Below are positions 7,236 to 10,718 of a DNA stretch of 10,718 bases, one piece after another. The translations under genes were made by a program, and so were the position numbers. Where the stretch lies: positions 29,044-39,761 of the forward strand of contig NWUY0300015355.1 of NCBI GenBank assembly GCA_004151065.3, given 5' to 3'. Every line of letters starts with the position of its first letter. The stretch's first letter is position 1. The notes under the pieces are model-generated. The model was given only the letters and a program-made list of their open reading frames with translations, had not been told where the DNA came from and ran no database searches. Origin of the DNA: Larix sibirica (lineage: Eukaryota > Streptophyta > Pinopsida > Pinales > Pinaceae).

Positions 7236-7630
7236 TGTTGGTAGCAGAAGCTAAATAAAACATAGATCAAATAAGACAGAAATAAAACAATGGCAATCAC
7301 ACGAATTTGACACAAAGATTTTATGTGGTAAAACCCTCGAAAGGGAAACATCCATGGAGAAAATAGTATCGGTATTCTTATTGCTCAAAGATGGAGATTA
7401 CAACAGCCAAAAACAGGCTTACAACCATTCCTCACATTCACTCTCAGAATGATATTTGCCTCTACGAGCTTACATGGATTTATAGCGCTTCTTACACAGT
7501 TACATGAAACTGACCAATTAATTACACTTTCTAGCTTGAGCTGATTGGTCTCAACTGAAGGCAGAATAATAGGATCTAAAAGATGCCATAATCAAAACTC
7601 ATGGGGAATTGGTTGTCACATTATCCAACA
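7236..7630 (-). mobile_element. Copia 5' LTR (complete, minus strand)
   Basis: These 395 bases start with TGTTGG and end with CCAACA on the plus strand, a perfect 6-base terminal inverted repeat with the TG...CA ends expected of LTRs. The left end is followed inward by a primer binding site two bases away, which identifies this as the 5' LTR of an element running leftward. A TATA box lies at 7478-7485. The right end coincides exactly with the point where homology to the other LTR element begins (7631), supporting insertion of this element into the older one. The partner 3' LTR is outside the window, so identity between LTRs cannot be judged. Confidence 0.8.
7478..7485 (-). promoter_or_regulatory. 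TATA box of the copia LTR
   Basis: ATTTATAG on the plus strand reads CTATAAAT on the minus strand, within GCGCTATAAATCCATG. It lies about 150 bases into the LTR in the direction of transcription, a usual place for the U3 TATA box. Transcription would run leftward through the PBS toward gag. Confidence 0.65.
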
Positions 7631-7734
7631 AAGACCTCATATATTATTCATCAAACAGATCAATAGATCATTTAGTTTTCTCTCATGTAAATAGGTTTGA
7701 TCTTGCAGCTCTTGGTAAACCTGTGAATTTTACA
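7631..7734 (+). repeat. Truncated 5' LTR (3'-most 104 bases)
   Basis: From about CCTCAT onward this matches the end of the LTR at 9979-10225. Shared blocks include AATAGATCATTTAGTTTTCT, and a second exact block running from GGTTTGATCTTGCAGC through GTGAATTT. By eye there are about eight substitutions and a small indel at the end (TTTTACA here, TTTCA there). The first 140 or so bases of the LTR, including the TATA box, are missing because the copia LTR abuts here. Confidence 0.82.
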
Positions 7735-7748
7735 TGGTATCAGAGCCA
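7735..7748 (+). other. Primer binding site, initiator Met tRNA type
   Basis: TGGTATCAGAGCCA directly follows the end of the 5' LTR. The first eleven bases complement the CTCTGATACCA 3' end of plant initiator methionine tRNA. This fixes the element's orientation as rightward. It lies about 500 bases from, and points away from, the copia PBS at 7226-7233. Confidence 0.9.
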
Positions 7749-8389
7749 GGTTTTGATCTTAAGACTTGTGATCTTGTCTACAGTGTCAAAATCTTCACGA
7801 ATATAAAGTAGAGCCCCATAAATAAATCTGGTATCATATCCAATGAGGAATTCGCTTATTCCAACAGCCAGGGTCAAGACAATCACGAAAAGCTTTGAAG
7901 AACCTTTTTCTGCATCCCCTGATCCATCGTAACTACTAATATCTCAGCCAATTTTTGAGATTCGAACCTCGACCTCTTAGTTTTGGGGGTGCTGGAGCAG
8001 ATGGACATCGTCGCTGTAATTGTAGGCCACTTCCATGGCTCCGTCGTTAGACGCATCATGAGTTTGTTTGAAGGTTTTTGGCATAGTTCTTGCTTATTTA
8101 ATGTATTTGGAGGGTTATTAGATACGTTTTGCCATAGCCGTCTAGATTAAAACGTTCAGATTACGTGGCCATTGCGGTGGCTCATCGTGGTTTTGTTTGG
8201 GGGTTGAACCCTGGTTCCTATTGATTGGGGCTTTTGGTCTTGGGCTTGGAGATGGCGGCTCCTTGGGTATCCTTGATTATGTCGGCTCATATCTTTGGAT
8301 ATGGGCATCAACGACCTGCCTTCTCGTCATTGAGTTTGGAGCTCAGTTATTTTTGGACTTGTGCTATGGAGGCGTTTTGGCACATTTGT

Positions 8390-8427
8390 GGTTTTGTGGC
8401 TTTTTTCCGGTTTTGTGGCTTTTTTCC
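8390..8427 (+). repeat. 2 x 19-bp perfect tandem repeat
   Basis: GGTTTTGTGGCTTTTTTCC occurs twice back to back (8390-8408 and 8409-8427) without a mismatch. It is probably a replication-slippage product in the T-rich interior. No function is suggested. Confidence 0.9.
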
Positions 8428-8645
8428 TTGTGCCCAGGACGACTCATTTAGATCTATTATTGGCTTGATCGACTTTGTTAGTTGATTTGGGCTTTTGATG
8501 CTTTTTGGGGGCTGTATTTTGGCATAGTTGTTTTTACCAATTTATTATTTTAGGGGTTATTGGCTGATTTTTCAACCTCTCTTAAGAGAAGCTTCCAATT
8601 TCCATTCCATTCAAGGCATTGTGAAGAGCATTCCGCTATTTTTCT

Positions 8646-8672
8646 AATCAGTGGTTGCACACCACACTGATT
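8646..8672. other. Inverted repeat / potential hairpin
   Basis: AATCAGTG (8646-8653) and CACTGATT (8665-8672) form a perfect 8-bp stem around an 11-base loop that itself holds GT/AC pairing options. It lies inside the LTR element interior and has no obvious partner feature. Confidence 0.5.
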
Positions 8673-9518
8673 GGCTCTTTGAGATTGTTTTTATCATCAA
8701 GAGTACAATGAATTTATTATGATTCCTCTATTGCAAATGAGTATCTAAAATGGCGTTTGCCGGAATTTATATTGCGGATTGTTGTCCATGATGGCTTTTA
8801 TGGTACTTCTCATTCTGCACCTTTGCATAGCGGATTCTAGGCCACTCGTGTAGATAGTATTAGGAGGGTAACTAGGCATTTGGCTCTGTATACTGCCTTG
8901 ATTCGCATTGTCTTGGAGCTCGCCAATTTGGAGTGTTTCATGCTTAAGTTGTTTTGCATCCTTAATGCCTTTAGCTTACCTCCATACTTTTTCGATTAGT
9001 TGTGACATGTATTGCCATCATCTTTTCCACTCAGTTCAACATTGTGGGGGGGTGGTATGCAATGCTTCTTCAGGTGATTTTTTTAATTCCCATGATTGAT
9101 TGAGATCAAGCATCTTCAAAGTAAGCGATGTACACAACATTGATTCCTATTTTGACTCTACGATTGCAACTACTAGCTACCCATGCAGTTTGGTGAGATG
9201 CATTAGCGTCCATATCGACACTCAACATATGATGTTTTCTCGGTTTGTCGGAAGTCATATCTTAAGGATCAATTTAATTTGACGGGTGTGCATTCTACTT
9301 TTGTTGCCTCAGCAGTTCGGATCATGCATTCAAGTGTTCAAAATTTCCTACATGGATCTCTACATGTATCTTTGATGGTGTTCACCGTTTGGAGTTTCTT
9401 GGCACTCTTTAGAGTATCGACCATACTTCTTTTTTGGATCTTTTAGTGTCCATAGGCCTCATTGCTTGTTTGATGGTTTATGGTGTCCGCTTCTATTCGA
9501 AGCCTTGTCTGGTTCCTG

Positions 9519-9698
9519 ACCAAAATCTATTTCTTTGAGCATTCATGTGGTGGTTGCGATTGTTTTCCATTTTCATGCCTTTGCGAGCTATCCATTTCTT
9601 CAATTTCAACCAAAATCTATTTCTTTGAGCATTCATGTGGTGGTTGCGATTGTTTTCCATTTTCATGCCTTTGCAAGCTATCCACTTCTTCAATTTCA
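9519..9698 (+). repeat. 2 x 90-bp tandem repeat
   Basis: The 90-base unit beginning ACCAAAATCTATTTCTTTGA occurs at 9519-9608 and 9609-9698, followed by ACCA, the start of a third unit. I count two differences between copies (GCGAGC/GCAAGC and CCATTT/CCACTT). The unit is a multiple of three and so keeps frames open on both strands, which produces repetitive but unrelated hypothetical peptides. High identity suggests it is younger than the LTR divergence of this element. Confidence 0.93.
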
Positions 9699-9972
9699 AC
9701 CATGAGGTTCAGGTTATTTGGCTCGAGTATTCTTCAAAGTTTTGGCGGGTCTCTTGTTCTTTCCATTCATTGCATCATTGGTGGATCTTCATCAGTTTCA
9801 GCTCCAATGCCTTTTTTGGCATGTTTTGTTCTCTCTTTTGGGGAGGAGTTTTTTCCTATGGGTTTTTCTCCTTTTCTTCGGTTATGAGAGGTTGTACATG
9901 GGTACCTCATCAGGCGTAGTTGCCGAGACCCATCGTTGTTTGTTTATTGTTTACTCTTTATGTTTCGCATAT

Positions 9973-9978
9973 GGGGGG
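9973..9978 (+). other. Polypurine tract (G6)
   Basis: GGGGGG immediately precedes the TG that opens the 3' LTR. A purine run in this place primes plus-strand DNA synthesis in LTR retrotransposons. It is short, since ATAT precedes it. A G7 run at 9046-9052 also exists in the interior but is not followed by an LTR start. Confidence 0.65.
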
Positions 9979-10225
9979 TGTTATTGTTTGTATTTTTATG
10001 TGTTTCCAAGGAAATCTGGTTGGCCTTGTGTTTCCAAGGAAGCCATGTTGTAAGCCAACGTTAATGAGTTGTAAGCTCACGTAGGCATTCTATTATTGGG
10101 CCTTATCCATGGTTATATAAGGAGAAGCCTCATGTATTATTCCTCACGCAGTTCAATAGATCATTTAGTTTTCTCTCATGTAGAAGGGTTTGATCTTGCA
10201 GCTCTTGGTAAACCTGTGAATTTCA
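9979..10225 (+). repeat. 3' LTR of the non-autonomous element
   Basis: The LTR runs from TGTTATTG just after the polypurine tract to ...GTGAATTTCA, where similarity to the 5' LTR end stops, a length of 247 bases. It holds a TATA box (TATATAA, 10114-10120) and a direct repeat of GTGTTTCCAAGGAA (10000-10013 and 10028-10041). The right half matches 7631-7734. The left end is set by the TG after the G-run; the right end is uncertain by two or three bases because the 5' copy ends TTTTACA. A target duplication cannot be tested because the matching left flank is missing. Confidence 0.75.
10114..10120 (+). promoter_or_regulatory. TATA box of the 3' LTR
   Basis: TATATAA within GGTTATATAAGGAG fits the plant TATA consensus and would drive rightward transcription from the R region, which would begin about 25-35 bases downstream. 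The truncated 5' LTR lacks this stretch, so only the 3' copy could act, reading out into the flank at 10226 onward. Confidence 0.6.
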
Positions 10226-10718
10226 TAGGTTTATCATTAAAATATCCATCTTCCAAGTCTTCTCTTCAAACGTTGACTTGTTTTGCAACTTCACGCAGAC
10301 ATTCACCTCCTAGGTTCTTTTCTCCATATCTACTTTATTTCATATGGCTAGTCAAGCCTTGTTCTTATAGCACGTTTTCAATATTCTCATAACAATTTCT
10401 TTCTCGACAATCAAATGGACTTGAATATCATGATTTTTTTATCCACGTCTCTTTGAAGAAAATCTTTTCAGTGGTCATCCACTTAGTCGAGTATTCTTCA
10501 AAATCTGGAATGATTAGTCGTTTGTATCTTATCCACTTCATCTCGTACAGACCGTTCTTTACCTGACATTAAACAATCAAACAATATTTTATAGGGTAAC
10601 CCCATCAGATTTTTATTATCTCTTGTAACTTCTCTCTACCCTTCAATATCGTGTTTGGCATGATCTGAAACACATACTTGTTAATAATCAAACAAAATGA
10701 AAACCCTAATTTATATAT
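10226..10718. other. Right flank, mostly unassigned
   Basis: About 490 AT-rich bases lie beyond the 3' LTR. No transposon motif is recognised. The only coding-like hint is a short minus-strand frame, listed separately. Near the right edge GAAAACCCTAA reads TTAGGGTTTTC on the minus strand, a telo-box-like string common in plant 5' leaders, but one copy is weak evidence. Confidence 0.4.
10428..10565 (-). CDS. Possible short terminal exon, unknown product
   Basis: A frame of 45 codons plus stop, ending in TGA at 10428-10430, encodes an aromatic, charged peptide of ordinary protein-like composition (GLYEMKWIRYKRLIIPDFEE, then YSTKW, FFKETW and KKS at the end). Just upstream the minus strand reads TTGTTTAATGTCAG followed by GTAAAG, which would suit a 3' splice acceptor, and an in-frame TAA lies right before it. 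Farther up, TGTGTTTCAG near 10660 could be another acceptor. I do not recognise the family. It could be the last exon of a host gene, a gene fragment, or chance. Composition is the only positive evidence. Confidence 0.25.
   Translation of the reverse strand, partial: QVKNGLYEMKWIRYKRLIIPDFEEYSTKWMTTEKIFFKETWIKKS

Larger units (their letters stand above)
7749..9972 (+). other. Interior of the non-autonomous LTR element, no recognisable gene
   Basis: More than 2.2 kb lack a recognisable coding region. The longest frames are under 140 codons, rich in Phe, Leu, Cys, Gly and Trp because of the T- and G-rich composition, and match no family I know. No zinc knuckle, integrase HHCC, RT YVDD or RNase H pattern was found on either strand. 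Visible structures are two tandem repeats, one inverted repeat and G-runs, listed separately. T far exceeds A on the plus strand over about 8040-10080: in 8401-8460, for example, T makes up about half and A far less. Confidence 0.6.
7631..10225 (+). mobile_element. Short non-autonomous LTR retrotransposon, 5'-truncated
   Basis: A truncated 5' LTR (7631-7734), an initiator-Met PBS (7735-7748), an interior of about 2.2 kb, a G6 polypurine tract (9973-9978) and a full 3' LTR (9979-10225) follow in the correct order. No gag, protease, integrase or reverse transcriptase motif could be found in any frame of the interior. The element therefore looks non-autonomous, intermediate in size between TRIM and LARD elements, and would depend on proteins of another element. 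The shared LTR part (about 100 bases) shows about eight substitutions, so the insertion is old. The interior is strikingly T-rich on the sense strand. It is the host of the copia insertion at 7630/7631. Confidence 0.75.

Noticed and set aside
8197-8485. Overlapping plus-strand frames of 84-86 codons rich in Gly, Leu, Trp and Phe
   Set aside because: Composition follows the T/G-rich DNA and the 19-bp repeat; no conserved motif, no family, so not called as a membrane protein.
9041-9056. G7 run as an alternative polypurine tract
   Set aside because: The sequence after it shows no similarity to the LTR; the G6 at 9973-9978 is followed at once by TG and the LTR.
9480-10053. Repetitive Cys/Phe-rich frames of 94-135 codons, and a Lys/Asn-rich antisense frame
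   Set aside because: They arise from the 90-bp tandem repeat keeping both strands open and run into the 3' LTR; not credible genes.

Overview
The window looks like nuclear DNA of a seed plant. It is AT-rich and holds no intact gene. Almost all of it is a nest of decayed retroelements of kinds typical of plant genomes: a plant-type L1 LINE whose second ORF ends in an RNase H domain, a Ty1/copia element with a TNT1-94-like gag, and a short LTR element with no recognisable coding capacity. The species cannot be named from the sequence. No CRISPR array, rRNA, tRNA, bacterial operon or novel defence-like system was seen.

Layout from left to right. Positions 1-467 hold the start of a copia gag and part of its untranslated leader, on the minus strand. 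Positions 468-6752 hold a nearly full-length L1 LINE, also minus strand. Its 5' UTR lies at about 6398-6752 and ORF1 (DUF4283-like region plus CCHC knuckle) at 5165-6397. ORF2 (endonuclease, reverse transcriptase, zf-RVT, RNase H) lies at 682-5184, the 3' UTR with two hairpins at 477-681, and a short poly(A), read as T9, at 468-476. Positions 6753-7235 carry the rest of the copia leader and its primer binding site. Positions 7236-7630 are the copia 5' LTR, with TGTTGG/CCAACA ends and a TATA box. Positions 7631-10225 are an LTR element on the plus strand: a truncated 5' LTR, a textbook initiator-Met primer binding site, about 2.2 kb of T-rich non-coding interior, a G6 polypurine tract and a complete 247-bp 3' LTR. 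Positions 10226-10718 are flank with one weak exon-like frame on the minus strand.

The pieces fit a three-step history. The non-autonomous LTR element came first. A copia element then inserted into its 5' LTR in the opposite orientation, with the junction at 7630/7631. A LINE later inserted into the copia leader between its PBS and gag, with a candidate imperfect target duplication at 453-467 and 6753-6765. The LINE then suffered an internal tandem duplication of about 450 bp plus at least eleven in-frame stops and several frameshifts. All elements look dead.

The points most worth a second look are the nested architecture and its testable prediction outside the window, the internal duplication, the paired 3' hairpins of the LINE, the +1 ATG overlap between ORF1 and ORF2, and the unusual T-rich sense strand of the short LTR element.
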